64,000 nt of DNA from Limnoperna fortunei (lineage: Eukaryota; Mollusca; Bivalvia; Mytilida; Modiolidae). The notes beneath the pieces are model-generated. The model was not told where the DNA came from, searched no databases, and worked only from the letters and a program-made list of their open reading frames with translations. Positions 46,947 through 58,425 of this stretch are shown here, piece after piece; the stretch's first letter is position 1, and each line of letters opens with the position of its first letter. Position numbers and translations under genes: made by a program. The stretch spans positions 47,923,657 through 47,987,656 of the forward strand of contig OX104119.1 of assembly GCA_944474755.1 (NCBI GenBank), in the 5' to 3' direction.

Positions 46947-47218
46947 CTAAGCCATCCAAAATGTCATTAAGAAACAGATTGCCTTCCTCTTTGCAGGATC
47001 CACATAAACACCAGGATATGGTCTTACTATTTCAGCTTTCTGATTAGTATCCTTTTTTCTTTTCACAAACTTGTATGTGACAAACTTTTCTTGGACTGGT
47101 TTTCTTTCTAAGGGTTCTGGTCTATGCCACTGACACTCATTGGATGTACAAGCCTCTTTTGTCTTAACAAGTGTAAACAGAAGAGCTCTTATATGTGCAC
47201 ACAGTCCAGGTTCAACAA
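46947..47218 (-). pseudogene. SWIM zinc-finger / YqaJ-like protein fragment
   Basis: One exon-like open segment on the minus strand, starting after an acceptor (TGTAAG|TTGTTG). It reads VEPGLCAHIRALLFTLV, KTKEACTSNECQWHRPEP and EIVRPYPGVYVDPAKRKAIC before a stop. The C-x-H of GLCAHI followed by an ACTS-x-x-C-x-W motif is how SWIM-type proteins that precede a YqaJ nuclease domain look in many molluscan and cnidarian repeats. No YqaJ domain follows, so the copy is truncated. Assignment is from pattern memory. Confidence 0.45.
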
Positions 47219-47325
47219 CTTACAGTTACAATAAGCTTGAACTATCGGACTTGTTGAATTCAATGTACATATGTGCAAGGAAAAGTTGAGTGCAGTTTTT
47301 TGTGTTTCAACTTTAAACTGATTAT

Positions 47326-47376
47326 CTCATTGATTGATTGTTGTTTTACGTCAACCAAGCATTATTTCAGTTATTT
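47326..47376 (-). repeat. LINE/SINE 3'-tail sequence, minus strand
   Basis: Reverse complement CTGAAATAATGCTTGGTTGA then CGTAAAACAACAATCAATCA. Confidence 0.6.
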
Positions 47377-47399
47377 ATTTATTTATTTAAAGAATATCC

Positions 47400-48280
47400 C
47401 TCCTTTCTCATTCTTTCTAAAACGTGGTTCCCCGTGTGGGACCGGGGCACAGCAGAATAGGCCCACGGCTTCCTCAGCCTGCAGTAAGAGTCTGCTAACA
47501 GAGGCAACACTTGCCGTGTGTTGCGACCCGTGTCGATTACAGGACGGGATTTCAATAAGCCGGGTAAACGGTCCCGATAACTTACTGAACCCTTACATTT
47601 TCTAGACGGGAAATCGAGTTCGCCCTGACTTCGATGAATCGGCATGTCACGTCTTGCCCTTTGTGAATCCTTATCTTTTAAGCTACTCTTACATTATTTT
47701 CCTTCAAACTGCTCCATGAAATGATACACGACTTCCTTATAGGATTTGCAAAGAAGGCGGTTTCTGAAGGGCAAAGCTTCCTCAGCTTTATAGAGGCCGT
47801 GTGTTGCAAGCCTGATGGTGGAGGAAGGGATCCTGGTGGTTGAGAGATCACTCTCTGCTGCATCCATTAGTGCGGGTCAGCGGGTTTCGATTTTCAATAC
47901 ACCACTTTGGCCCTGACTTCAACTAGACGGGAGACCGGATGGACCCGGTTCGGTCAATCGGCTGGTCATGCCGAGCCCTTAACAAGCTTGTCTTATTTTT
48001 CTTATCACTTGATCATATCTTGTGAATTTCAGTCCCAAAGTTGTTCAGTTACAAGCTGTTAAGAAGGCGGTGGCTCATGGGTCAATCGAGTAGATAGAGT
48101 TTCGAACGGTTGTTTCGCCAGTTAACTCTGGCACGAAGCTTGCGTTCATTAAGAAATTCATCTATTTGAGTATACCACACCTGATGCTTTCTGCTGGCGA
48201 TCCGCAGAGACCAAGCAGCGCCCCTGTTGGCACTCCGTGGAGGGTGGGTGACAAGGGTGGTGAACCGCATTTTTCTCATC
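47400..48280 (+). promoter_or_regulatory. LINE 5' UTR / internal promoter region
   Basis: Much more GC-rich than its surroundings. Two related modules: 47430-47690 and 47760-48000 share GGCTTCCTCAGC, GCCGTGTGTTGC, TAGACGGGA and TCGGTCAATCGGCTGGTCAT-like text in degenerate form. ORF1 starts at 48281. LINE 5' UTRs often carry internal promoters built from repeated modules, so this is the likely promoter, by inference. Confidence 0.55.
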
Positions 48281-49713
48281 ATGGCTACTGAAAAACAAAT
48301 AAAAAATGGTCCAAAAAAAAGAACAAATGACTTACCGCTTGAAGAGATGGTTGATGAAGACTTCTGGTCAAGGTTTATTGTATTATCCAGCAAAGATCCT
48401 AGTAAACCAATAACTAAAACCCCTCCATTCGTTATTGAAAAAGTGACAATAGGTTGTGCAGGAAATGTTAAGAACGTCACCAAGATGAAATCTGGTGGTA
48501 TTCTCATTGAATGCAACAAAAACACCAATCCTTGAACTTGCTAAAACTTACAAAAATTATAGATTTAGAAGTTTGGCCTCCCCCCATGGAACATTAAACT
48601 CAAGTCAAGGAATTATTCATTATCGCGACGATGATCTCGCCGAGCTTACAGACGACGAGATCTGTACAGAATTACAACCTCAGGGTATTACAAAAGTTAA
48701 AAGATTAATTGCCAACAGACAAGGTGTTCAGGTTAAACTGAACACCTTCCTTCTAAATTTTAACTCTCCAACTGTCCCCCAATCAATCAAAATAGGTCTC
48801 CAAAATATTAAAGTCAGCGCATATATTCCCAACCATGTGCGCTGCTTTAAATGTCAAAAGTTCGGCCACGGAAAGGGAGAGTGCAGAGGTCACCAGATTT
48901 GTTTTAAGTGTGCAGAGGAAGGACATGAGGGCTTCACCTGCACTAAATCTCCAAAGTGTGCTAATTGTGGTGAAGCCCACATGTCCTCATCTAAGGACTT
49001 TCAGCACTTTAAAAAGGAAAAAGAAATTCAAAAAATAAAACTGAAAAAAACATCCCTTACCCTGAGGCTCGTCGTCTGTATAATACAACGAATAATCCCT
49101 CGTCTCCTGCATCAACGTCATACGCCAGTGTAGCCAAACGCGTCAGTTGAAAATCAGACAATCATCACCTGGCCTATTGTCAAACAGTAACCTTCAAAAT
49201 TAACAGTTACAACAACAGACAAAGTCATTACATCTTCACGAAAATCTTCATCTTCACAAACTGCTACGTCTTCAGTACCCTCTCAATCCTCAACCAATTC
49301 TTCAAGCAGCCAAAAAAAAATTAAAAAAATATCAAATCCAATTTTCCTACCGCAGGTCGGGGGTTCTCTCCGGGTACTCCGGCTTCCTCCCCCAATAAAA
49401 ACTGGACGCCATGAAATAGCTGAGAGATTGCTGAAAGTGGCGTTAAAACACCATTCAAACAAACAAAACAATCAACTCCAATTTAAATTCTTCTAACTCA
49501 AATCAAAAAGGGGATCGTACTCCAAAATTGCTGAGGGATCCCAGAAAGGTCCACAACAGGTTTGGAAGTCTAGATCATCTAGACACTACTATCTGGGGCG
49601 ATCCCATGGATACACTACCCCCAGATACTGGATCTAAAAGTAGATCCCCCAGCAGAAACCGGCGGAATAGCCCCCAAAAAACTGTCAACTATTCCCCTAT
49701 TCGCAGACCATAA
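48281..49713 (+). pseudogene. LINE ORF1, gag-like protein with zinc knuckles
   Basis: ATG at 48281 opens EKQIKNGPKKRTNDLPLEEM. The frame shifts at about 48510-48535 and continues as AKTYKNYRFRSLASPHGTLN, the RRM-like middle. Zinc knuckles follow: CFKCQKFGHGKGEC, CFKCAEEGHEGFTC and a third CANCGEAH whose last cysteine position reads F, so it is damaged. Another break lies at about 49070-49140. A SINE (49345-49470) interrupts the C-terminal part. The final segment, RSPSRNRRNSPQKTVNYSPI, is basic and ends at TAA 49711-49713, overlapping the ORF2 start. Confidence 0.8.
49345..49470 (+). repeat. 5'-truncated SINE inserted in LINE ORF1
   Basis: CCTACCGCAGGTCGGGGGTT, CTCCGGGTACTCCGGCTTCC, then ATAGCTGAGAGATTGCTGAA and GTGGCGTTAAAACACC with a CAAA-rich tail. 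Flanked by ATCAAATCCAATTT (49331-49344) and ATCAACTCCAATTT (49471-49484), a 14-bp target duplication with one change. Confidence 0.85.
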
Positions 49714-52700
49714 TGGGTACAATAATACAATGGAATTGTCGAGGTCTTAAGATTAATTTTCTTGAAATTACTTTTTTTTTATTAGTTCAAGCCTTTCTTC
49801 CTTTTGCATTTTGCCTCCAAGAATCCCACCTAAAACGAAGTGATAACATATCCTTAAAAAACTACTCAATATACAGCACATATGTAGACGAGAATGATAG
49901 AGCTGCTGGCTGCTCTACCATTCTTGTAAAAGATCAAGTTCTACATAGCCCTGTAGATCTCAACACTGATCTTCAGGCGGTTGCTGTTAGAATATCTTTA
50001 GACAAAACAATTACTTTATGCTCTGTGTATATCCCTCCGAATTCTTCATTAAATTTAAATCAGTTGAAACATCTTACTGATCAGCTTCCGGCACCTTATA
50101 TATTACTTGGGGACTTCAACGGACACAACCCTTTATGGGGCAGTAACACAATAAATGATAAAGTGAAAATTATTGAAGGCTTAATGAATCAGGAAGATCT
50201 GTGTATTTTTAATGATGGAACCAATACATATTTACATCCTGGGAATGGATCATATTCGGCTATTGATCTTACAATAGCAGATCCTTCTCTGCTGCCCGAT
50301 TTCTCATGGAAAGTCCATGACGATCTCTGTGGCAGTGATCACTTTCCCATTATATTGGAATCTTTGCACTCCTCCGTCACAGAACGAGCCGCTCGGTATA
50401 AATTTAACAGAGCCAATTGGCCTCTATTTGAACAACTCTGTATAGAGCGACTTAACTCGGATACTTTTGAAGCTATTTCTGATCCAGTTTTAAAATTCAA
50501 TGAAATACTCATTTCAATTACTGATGAAACAATTCCTAAGACCTCGACAAATCCAAAACATCCTAGTAAACCATGGTTCGATGACAGCTGTGAGGACGCT
50601 ATTAAAGACCGGAAAAAAGCCGAACGACGCTTTAATAAACACCCTACTTAAAATAATTTTAACCTATTCCGAATTTTTCGAGCGAAAGCTCGCAGGGTAA
50701 CGACGCAACTCTTGGCGTAACTTTGTTTCTAAATTAAACAACCCTACCCCTATGAATAAAATTTGGAACATGATTCGTAAAATTAAAGGTAAAAATAGTA
50801 AAGCAAATTTCCATCATTTAAAGGATGGACAAGACTTGTTAACATCAGAGTCAGACATATTAAATAAATTGGCCGAAACATTTGCAACACACTCCTCTGC
50901 TTAAAATTATCATCCCAATTTTCAGCGGATCAAAATTCAAAAAGAAAAATCAAAACTTAATTTCCTGTCAAAAAATTTAGAAGATTATAATAAACCTTTT
51001 TCTTTGGAAGAGCTAAAAACTTCATTGAACAAATCTCACGATACAGCATGTGGTCCAGATGACATCCATTATCAACTTCTCAAACATCTGCCACAATCTT
51101 CTCTCCAATATCTTCTGAATCTTCTTAACAACATTTGGGAAACGGGTGACTTACCATCTATTTGGAAAATGGCCACTGTTGTGCCTATTCCAAAACCAGG
51201 AAAAGATCACTCAGAAGCGTCTAACTATCGGCCTTTAGCCCTCGCAAGCTGTCTTTGTAAAACCATGGAAAGGATGATTAATGATCGCCTGGTCTGGTTT
51301 TTAGAATCAAACAACCTTCTGTCAAATATCCAATGTGGATTTAGACAAGGGCGAAGTACACTAGATCATCTGGTGCGTTTCGAAACATACATAAGAAACG
51401 CCTTTGCCAAAAATGAACATGTTGTGTCGATCTTTTTCGATCTATAAAAAGCTTACGACACAACATGGAAATATGGCATTTTAAAAGATCTTTTGGATAT
51501 GGGATTGAAAGGTAGACTTCCTACCTTCATTTCAAATTTTTTGTCTGATAGAGAATTTAAAGTTCGTAAGTTCATGTGAATTCAACTCTATCTGACCCTT
51601 TTGTACAAGAAATGGGTGTTTCTCAAGGTAGCATCCTTTCTATTACTTTATTCAGTATTAAAATTAATAGTCTTGCTCAAGTCTTGAAAGATAATATTGA
51701 TGGTTCTCTATATCTTGACGATTTTCTCATTTGTTATCGAGGAAAAAACATGAATAATATTGAACGTCAACTACAGTTATGTTTAAATAGAATAGAAAAA
51801 TGGGCAATGGAGAATGGTTTTTAATTCTCCACTGCCAAAACTGTTGGCATGCATTTTTGCAACAAAAGAAAAATGCATCCTGATCCCGAACTTACATTAT
51901 ATAACATTCCTATAAAAATTGTGAAAGAAACTACTTTTTGTGGTTTGATATTCGATTCAAAGCTCACCTTTCTTCCCCATATCAAATGTTAAAAAAATAA
52001 ATGCCTAAAGGCATTAGATATTTTAAAAGTCGTAGCCAACACCGACTGGGGTGCTGAGTGCGACGTTTTACTTAATCTGTATAGATCGCTGGTTCGATTT
52101 AAATTGGATTATGGTTGTTTTATTTATGGTTCGGCTCGCAAGTCATATGTCAAAATCCTTGATACTGTTCATCATCAAGGATTGCGACTATGTCTTGGAT
52201 CCTTTCGAACCCCACCTATAGACAGCTTATATGTAGAAGCAGGCGGGCCTTCTTTGTATCAAAGAAGAATAAAGCTCGCTTTGCAATATGCAACCAAATT
52301 AAATGCATATCCTGGCAACCCTGCCCACAACTGTGTTTTCAAACCTCTTTACCAAAACATTTTCGAAAAACATCCAAACAAAATTCAACCTTTTGGCATT
52401 CGAATTAATTCTCATTTAGAAAATTCAGGTATAAATTTTAGATGAGATTGCTGCAATCGGGATTCCACGAATTCCCCCTTGGCTAAACCCCAAACCGGTA
52501 TTTATTATTGATTTACAAAAACATAAAAAGTCAGAAACAAACCAGTTAATAATACCACAACATTTGCAGAAATTAAATCATGTTACCCTGACTACAGTAC
52601 TATTTATACAGACGGGTCAAAAGATGACGATAAAGTTGCCTCGGCCGCTGTGTTCGGAGAGCGTGTTGAGACTCGTCGTCTCCCGTCTGCCTTATCCGTA

Positions 52701-53396
52701 TTTACTGCTGAGGCGCAAGCTATTCTTCTTGCCATGAAAATAGTTGCTTCGTCAGACGAGTGCAAATTTATAATCTGCTCAGATTCCCTCTCGTGTCTAC
52801 ATGCTATTCAAAATTTCAAAATTAAAAACCATTTTATTTTAAAAATAATTGAAATTTACAAATCTATAATAGCTGTGGGAAAAGAGGTTGTGTTTTTCTG
52901 GATCCCAAGTCACGTTGGAATCCAAGGGAACACAGTCGTAGATCAGGAGGCAGAGAATGCCCTTAAGAATAATATTATAAACTGTGATATTCCTTTTACT
53001 GATTTTAAACCAATAATTTATAAATATATTTCTAGTTTGTGGCAGAGTGGTTGGGATCTCCAAGTTTATAATAAACTTCATGAGATCCAGCCACTACTGC
53101 ACACAAGTAATTTTAAAAGTTTTAGAGGTCGAAGAGACCAAGTTGTTTTAACACGGTGTCGTCTTTGTCATACCAGGACGACACATAGTTATATTTTAAA
53201 TAATGATCCACGACCCGAATGTGTGCCTTGTAACAGTCCATACACCATCAAGCATGTCTTGATGGACTGTGTGGACGTGGCCCACATTCGGGAACGTTTC
53301 TATTCTGTAGATACGTTTTTTAACTTATTTAAAACTGTCGCAGGCGACACAATTTTAAAGTTCTTGAAAGAAATTAATTTATATAGCAAAATTTAA
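49713..53396 (+). pseudogene. LINE ORF2: endonuclease, reverse transcriptase, RNase H
   Basis: Endonuclease (49713-50400): IIQWNCRGLK, the QESHL glutamate, LLGDFNGHNPLWGS, SAIDLTIA and GSDHFPI. Reverse transcriptase (about 50730-51830): NYRPLALASCLCKTMERM, GFRQGRSTLDHL, FDL followed by TAA where the family has FDLEKAYD, GVSQGSILS and LYLDDFLI (the YxDD motif intact as YLDD). RNase H (about 52600-53050): YTDGSK, TAEAQAI, SDSLSCL and VDQEAENA. The C-terminus has a cysteine segment (CRLCHTRTTH ... CVPCNSPYTIKHVLMDC). At least five premature stops (50649, about 50902, 51445, 51822, about 51989) and at least two frameshifts (50651-50730, 51560-51576) inactivate it. Start chosen because ATG overlaps the ORF1 stop as TAATG. 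Confidence 0.88.
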
Positions 53397-53619
53397 TTTC
53401 AATATTAATTGTGAAGATTGATACTTTTTATTGTTTTAACTACCATTTTTATCTGTATATATATTCTCATATTATTGTATGAGATCAAGTTTTAGTATAA
53501 AAGGGAGGCATGACGTACTTCTAATTTAAAATACTAAGAACTTAAAAATTATAATTTTCACGTCCTGAATATAGCTGAAATATTGCTTGCTGGACGTTAA
53601 ACAACAAATAATCAATCAA
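53397..53619 (+). repeat. LINE 3' UTR and tail
   Basis: Follows the ORF2 stop at 53394-53396. Contains GGAGGCATGACGTACTTC, then the terminal GCTGAAATATTGCTTGCTGG and ACGTTAAACAAC followed by an AATAATCAATCAATC tail. The last 60 bp recur at 1741, 44730, 45090 and 47326 and resemble the 3' end of the tRNA-derived SINE. Confidence 0.8.
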
Positions 53620-54594
53620 TCTAAAACGTGGTTGAGCTTATATACAGATTAAAAGAAAACTAAAACAATAAAAGGTATTCAATAACCACAATTTAAAGTC
53701 CAATTATATTTTTTTGTATAAATCTTCTACTTTCTTATTTTTTTAGGTAACTAAAACTGATGTCTTCCCATCATATGAAAACTGTGTATTAATTTTTATC
53801 TGGAGCTATGTTGTGACCGTGTTTTTATAAAAACAAAAATGACAATGTTGTTAAGATGGCAATGGTGTTTTTTTCGGGGGGGGGGGGGGGGGGGGTTGAG
53901 GGCTAATTTCTGGGTTGTTGGAGCTCATATTGCAGATCTGTCTACCCCATTTAAACCATCATAGTCAATATAGAAAATAGTAATTTTGCCTGTAAAACAG
54001 TAGTTTTTCATAGTTGGCCTTAAATTGTGTATTAATGTTATATATATTGATTTTAAGCTTTTAATTTCACTTTAGCCTTATGATTTTGTGTTTCAATATG
54101 GGTTCTACAATCATAGCGTCCTTCGTGTGCACAAGAAAAGTCAGATACACACACTGTACACCTTACATGGGTTGGCCCCTTCATAGATGGTGTCAAGACA
54201 TTTCTATGTTTCTGTATATTCACGTATATATGGTTGACAGGACTTTTTTTAAGACTTGGACCACCTTCGTGTCCTCCGAGTCAGACATCCTGACATTCCG
54301 CAATGGAAGCTTCAAACCCGCGAGGCGTCGAGCGCTTGAAGCGAATGGCGGTCATCGGAACAATTCAAAGCGTTTAAGAGCAACCATTCGGGATCCTCTT
54401 AATCTTTTCATTGTCATAGACAAGCGTCAGATAGGTTCCCAACAAAAGGAGTGTTCGAGATTCGAACTAAAATATTTTTCCTCGATTTCGCCGCAAATAA
54501 TATTAAACTGTAGAAAAGTCATAGGGCGTAATGTCGTGTCAAAAATCGTAGAAATTACGATAAAATCGTATGGGTAAACAGGTCCGATATTGTG
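53620..54594. other. mostly non-coding; G20 run and one long frame
   Basis: 53876-53895 is a run of twenty G. A 165-codon open frame on + (54080-54577) has no recognisable domain; it covers a GC-richer patch (ACCCGCGAGGCGTCGAGCGC). It could be chance or an unknown small gene. Confidence 0.3.
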
Positions 54595-55020
54595 ACAGAA
54601 ACCTAATTACTCATACTTTGGTCCAAAATATCAAAAATGACCTTGAGGTCAAAGGTCATCCATGCTGGTACGCGACACATCGGCTTGTACTGAACTACCT
54701 ACACACCAAATATCTCAAGACTTGTGTCAAAAGACAAAAAAGTTAATGTCCGAACAAGACCAGGGTCCAAAATATCAAAAATGACCTCGACGTCAAAGGT
54801 CAACCATGTTGGTACGCGACACATCGGCTTGTTGTGAACTTCCTTCACACCAAATATCTCAAGACCTATGCCAAAAGACAAAAACGTTATGGCTCGGACA
54901 AGACTTGTCGAAAATATTTTTAAAAATGACCTTGAGGTCAAAGGTCAACCATGCTGGTACTCGACACATCGGTTTGTAGTGACCTTCTTACATTCCAAAT
55001 ATCTTATGCCTATGTCACAA
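54595..55020 (-). repeat. family B element in reverse orientation
   Basis: Three units about 143 bp apart (AAATATCAAAAATGACCTTG anchors near 54625, 54769 and 54911) with CACATCGGCTTGT and GACCTTGAGGTCAAAGGTCA. Their reverse complement matches AAGGCGATGTGTCGCATACC and the GACCTTTGACCTT text of 40467-41020. Confidence 0.7.
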
Positions 55021-58000
55021 GTTTCGCTGAGAAGAATAAGATGAAGAACTCGTGGTAAAAACATATGACAAACTCTCATGGAAGGCAAACATTGACACTT
55101 GAAATGTGCCTTTTGTTCTCAGATAAGTCGGAATCCACACTGATGATAGCACGATACACTTAACTAAAACTTCTTTTAAAACTGATCTCTTTAAATTTCT
55201 CTTTTCCAGCCATTCTTTTGAGTCTGAAAATTTGACAGTTCATCTAGATATACATGTTATATGCTCTTCTACATCAGAATCGGCTGATATTATGTTATGA
55301 ATTAAAATAAACTAACCTAATAAACAGTTCAATAAAATCATTTTTTGTTTTAACTAGTATTTAACATTGTCTCATCTCATTTAACAGTTTACAACCCATG
55401 CATGCCGGCAAGTAATGTTAGTAACTACATGTTGTCCTGTGTTTTAATAAAAATATAAACAAAGGAACATTTTAAGCATATGAGCAGGTTGATTGGACAT
55501 TAAATCCACAATTGAATATGGCACTGAAATATTTACTTCCTTTTCCGAGAATGTCAAGGAAAAGTGGTAAATCTTGAAAACAACATATTTTATAATTTAT
55601 GAAGATGTAAAATTTAGTTTGAAGGAAATTGGTACATCTGCAGTCCTTACGTTTTTATTAAATATTTTATGTGTTAAGGAAGCAACTGAGATGATTTTTA
55701 AAAGTACGCATGTTCAGTGCCCAGAACACGTACATGGTAATCATAGGTGACAAAACACTCCAGACTTATTTATCAAATGGAATAACAAAGTTACCCACAG
55801 TAAAAAAAAATCCATTTCGACTAAAATAAAAAAAAATGTCCTGGATTCTCTTTGCAACCTGCCGTGATTATTCTTTTTTTTAAAATTGGATTTAAAAAAT
55901 AATTTTAAAATAAATTCCGGAAATATCCTGTGCAATGTCAAATTTCAAGTCTATGATATTCAACTGTCGGGTAACTGCTGGGTTCAATTGAGTTTTACAT
56001 TACATGGTCGTTGCCGTTATTTGCATTAAGTGGCCTGAAATTTATTTTAAAATGGTATGGGTGTAACCTAAGAGAGACGTTAAAATAATGTTTGCCAAGT
56101 CAACTTAGTCATATTTCAAATTCCAATTCTACTTCAGAAAAAAATAAGAGATGCCTCCCCCTTTCTTACTATATATAAATGTATGGAGAAAAATCTTAGT
56201 TATTAAATATATAGTATCATAATGGACAAATTGAATCACAACTATTGAGTTCTTTGAAAACTTACCTCATTTATTACCTTGATACTACAAACGTAACTCG
56301 ACACAATTGTATCAACACTGGCTTGGTCCAAGTAAAAAATGCCCTTATGTCTTGGTGACGTCAATAACTGACCTGCTGAAACTTACGTACAAGTTGGATT
56401 CGAAGGAGAACAATTTCGTTCAAGTCTGAAAAGAAAACATGCAATATAAACTGTACTAACAGACCACGTATGATTTAATTTCAAGTAAAACTAAAGATTT
56501 TGACAAGTGGCAATAATAAAATGAAAAATTATGTCTTTAATGAAAAAGAATACTATTAATTGGTCATATATTTTTTAAACATCCAAATGTTTATTAGTAA
56601 GCTTGGTGCAAGTACTGAATTATAGTTTCTTAATGCACAATAAATCATGAGGCATATGTAGGCCAAGATGCTACAAATGCAAAATTCATCTTCATTTAGA
56701 AGCTTGTGTTGTTAATATGTGCATTATAAGTACTAAAAACATGCAGGACAACTGGTTCCATTATTCAACTTCACCGTAATGTGCTGTCCATTGTCAAGGT
56801 GGTAAGTAAAGTGTTTAAATTCTTCAATATATTCCTTCATTAAAATTTTGTAAACATCCTGACCTTATTTTAAAATACTTTGAAAGTTAGGTACCTTTCT
56901 GCGATTAAAAATTGTATAAAAGAAACACATATTCTTTATATTATATAGCATGCCTGTGTACATATTTTCTGTCTTTTTACTGTACTGTATATTATAGAAT
57001 AGTTTTTGGCCATTTCTGTCAACCAACTTCATACCTGAAGGACGTTATCTAATCCTTTTTTCACAAACAAAATGTTAATAATAGTTTGAAAATCTGCATT
57101 TCAAAAATAGTAATATTTATGAACAGGTAATATTTATGAACAGATTTGTAACTGTCCCTTGACTTTTGGCTCTTGTTGTTCGGTCGGTTTTCTTTGCTAT
57201 TTTTCTTATGAACAAGTCAATGCTCAGAATCTTAATACATTTTGAATTCCGGAATTATTTTTGAGTCCGTAGCTTGTATTGATCCATGTTATTTAAAGTA
57301 TACTTTGGTTAAGCAATCACGCTATATGTGTTGCGAAACTATAACATCTATTTCTGCAAGTTTTATGGGGTTTTTTTATTAATAATAGATGATAAAGATA
57401 ATATTGGTAAGGTTTCTATTCAAGTAACATCCATTTTTTGTTAATTAGAAAAATACCCAACCTGGCCATACGCATACAATCGCTGACGTTTTAAAATTTG
57501 TGCATATATGTGAATCAATGAAACTTTTCACAGAAACATGCAAAAGCAAAAGAAGCCCATTCAACCATTTCAACAGGTCAATATGGAAAGCCAATCTATG
57601 TTGCTTGGGAGATGCTGCCCACAAATCCATTCTTAGCCAGGTCACTGCATCTGGCTCACAGCCACAAAACTCTTATTTCTCTTAAATGTTGTCGACCTGC
57701 AAACAGACTTGGGCATATAAGACTTAAATGATATAAAAGTAGGCATATGACGATAAAATGGACCTTGATGTTGTTCCTGTGAAATATGTGTATAGCTTGT
57801 GCAATAACTTAGAAAAAAGCCATTTTAAACTGGTAAAATTCTAAGAACAAAATACAACAGCTAATAACACAAACATGTAATTTATGAATGTTACAATTAA
57901 GTAATGTTGAATAACACACAACGTGTATTTTGAATTTGGAAACTTCCTGATAAACTTGACAGTAAAAACCTTGAAGGATAACATACCCCACCACTAAATG

Positions 58001-58325
58001 ACAGTGCACTTTGTTATTGTGTGCTATTATAGGACTTAATCCAATAAAGTAATTAATGACTGCAGACATTACCAATACTTTCCACATTAACATTAAGCAT
58101 AATACCTTTATCATTATGATAATCATCAGTTGTTTGGAAGGTCTTGTATTGCAAGATATATAGGTGGACCTCCAAACTGGGGTTTACATATCCACAGCTA
58201 AATATGTATCTTTCTACAATAAAAAATTGCAATATTATGTTTTTAAATTCACAAATTAGCAACAAATATTTGACTTAAACCTGCAATATTATGTATTTAA
58301 GAACCGATATGCTTAACCAAGAGAA
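55021..58325. other. no gene recognised
   Basis: AT-rich, no known domain in the short frames (for example 57500-57685). GAACAGGTAATATTTATGAA near 57120 is locally duplicated. Confidence 0.3.
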
Positions 58326-58425
58326 CAATGTGTAATTAACAAATATTTTCTCAAATTTCAGATTTTATTTTACAATGTGTAATTAACAAATATGTTCACA
58401 AATTACAGATTTTATTTTACAATGC
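58326..58425 (+). repeat. 47-bp tandem duplication
   Basis: CAATGTGTAATTAACAAATA opens two copies starting at 58326 and 58373, each ending in CAGATTTTATTTTA. Copies differ at a few positions. Confidence 0.8.

Larger units (their letters stand above)
47400..53619 (+). mobile_element. nearly full-length I/Nimb-type LINE with RNase H, inactivated
   Basis: In order: GC-rich 5' UTR (47400-48280), zinc-knuckle ORF1 (48281-49713), ORF2 with endonuclease, reverse transcriptase and RNase H (49713-53396) and a 220-bp 3' UTR ending in a CAATCAATC-type tail. A C-terminal RNase H domain and three CCHC knuckles point to the I superfamily (I, Nimb and relatives). A SINE is inserted in ORF1. Stops and frameshifts show that it is dead. 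Confidence 0.9.

Noticed and set aside
47379..48528. Minus-strand frames in the LINE 5' UTR and ORF1
   Set aside because: Shadows of the plus-strand LINE; GC-rich 5' UTR gives long antisense frames by composition.
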